From an uncultured Clostridia bacterium (GTDB lineage Bacteria; Bacillota; Clostridia; Christensenellales; UBA1242), in contig CAKVCH010000049.1 of assembly GCA_934725745.1 (NCBI GenBank), positions 1-5,566 on the forward strand: a stretch of 5,566 bases of DNA, written 5' to 3'. Position numbers and translations under genes: made by a program. Shown here one piece after another: positions 4,946 to 5,566 of the stretch. The first letter of the stretch is position 1, and each line of letters opens with the position of its first letter. The notes under the pieces were generated by a model that worked only from the letters and a program-made list of their open reading frames with translations, ran no database searches and had not been told where the DNA came from.

Positions 4946-5566
4946 ATGAGCGAAGTTGAAGTAGACAAAATCGTAAAAAATCCACTTGATAAGCGAGAAG
5001 AAGTTTTTGAACATTTATCAAAAAAAGATAAAAGAATGATTGTCGCTATGGCACCATCAGTTAGGGTCGCGCTAGGTGAAGGGTTTAATAGAAAAATTGG
5101 CGAAAATAATGAAGGCAAAATTATTTCTGCATTTAGAAGTCTTGGCTTTGACGATGTGTTTGATGTCGATTTCGGCGCAGATATGACTGTTGTTGAAGAA
5201 TCAAACGAATTTGTCGAGCGCTTTTTGTCGGGCGAGCGTCTTCCAATGTTTACTTCGTGTTGCCCTGCTTGGGTCAAATTTGTCGAGCAAAATTATCCTG
5301 AGTTTACCCGCAATTTGTCGACTTGCAAATCACCACAACAAATGCTTGGGGCGGTTATAAAAACATATTATGCAGAAAAATTAGGCGTCAGCGCGGACAA
5401 GTTATATTTTGTATCGGTTATGCCTTGTATCGCAAAAAAAATGGAGCGTCAAAGACCTTTTATGTCATCCACACCTTTTGGGCTTGACACAGACGCCGTT
5501 ATCACTGCAAGCGAAATGATTGAAATGATAAAAGAAAAAAATATCGATTTTAACTCCCTTCCAGAC
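4946..5566 (+). CDS. [FeFe]-hydrogenase catalytic (H-cluster) domain protein, C-terminus beyond the window
   Basis: The enzyme interconverts protons and H2 at the H-cluster; in fermenting anaerobes it usually disposes of reductant. The 207 visible codons begin with about 30 charged residues and go directly into the H-domain (MAPSVRVALGE, 35-45). Signature L1 TSCCPAW is at 103-109: C105 matches the proton-transfer cysteine and C106 a cluster ligand of the Clostridium pasteurianum enzyme. STCKSPQQ at 125-132 supplies the proton-path serine. Signature L2 MPCIAKKMERQRP is at 159-171, with C161 as ligand and K164 near the diiron site. E85 and E88 match the proton-path glutamates. These fit a catalytic rather than a sensory enzyme. 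The L3 signature and any small-subunit-like tail lie beyond 5566. The ATG at 4946 has AAGGA about 8 nt upstream. No N-terminal ferredoxin-type cysteine motifs are present here or in the 229 nt upstream. Confidence 0.95.
   Translation, partial: MSEVEVDKIVKNPLDKREEVFEHLSKKDKRMIVAMAPSVRVALGEGFNRKIGENNEGKIISAFRSLGFDDVFDVDFGADMTVVEESNEFVERFLSGERLPMFTSCCPAWVKFVEQNYPEFTRNLSTCKSPQQMLGAVIKTYYAEKLGVSADKLYFVSVMPCIAKKMERQRPFMSSTPFGLDTDAVITASEMIEMIKEKNIDFNSLPD

Noticed and set aside
4846..5277. 143-residue minus-strand open frame opposite the hydrogenase
   Set aside because: It is antisense to a gene with clear H-cluster motifs; its Ser/Thr-rich composition is the mirror of that coding sequence.

Overview
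The window is AT-rich with strong AAGGA/AAGGAG ribosome binding sites, one GTG start, an [FeFe]-hydrogenase and a rubrerythrin. That combination points to a strictly anaerobic, low-GC Gram-positive bacterium, most likely Clostridia or a relative. I cannot name a genus from sequence alone.

Layout. Positions 3253 down to 1 hold a minus-strand run of four genes. In transcription order they are a CYTH-like domain protein (3253-2486), a nucleoside hydrolase of the inosine-uridine family (2476-1553), an unrecognised lipoprotein with a second C-terminal membrane anchor (1405-143), and the start of an unrecognised small membrane protein that leaves the window at base 1. The first pair is separated by 9 nt and the last pair overlaps by 17 nt. 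A 147-nt gap separates the two pairs, so this may be one operon or two units. A 285-nt divergent intergenic region follows (3254-3538). Rubrerythrin (3539-4132, plus) then converges on a YbhB/YbcL-type PEBP-family gene (4716-4252, minus). A second divergent region (4717-4945) separates the PEBP gene from a plus-strand [FeFe]-hydrogenase that leaves the window at base 5566.

The most striking object is the 119-nt gap between the two convergent stop codons (4133-4251). Almost all of it folds into a nested palindrome: a 19-bp outer stem encloses three adjacent hairpins of 6-7, 10 and 12 bp, with one unpaired base at the junction. This is a nearly fully paired four-way junction (cloverleaf) in either RNA or cruciform DNA. 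Its minus-strand product ends in a strong U-tract, so it probably terminates at least the PEBP transcript. The three extra arms are more than a terminator needs, and suggest a repeat family, a structured RNA or a DNA-level structure.

Functional theme. Rubrerythrin (peroxide reduction) and the [FeFe]-hydrogenase (H2 metabolism, oxygen-sensitive) fit an obligate anaerobe. The CYTH/nucleoside hydrolase pair suggests phosphate or nucleoside salvage chemistry. The lipoprotein and membrane protein look like an envelope module of unknown role.
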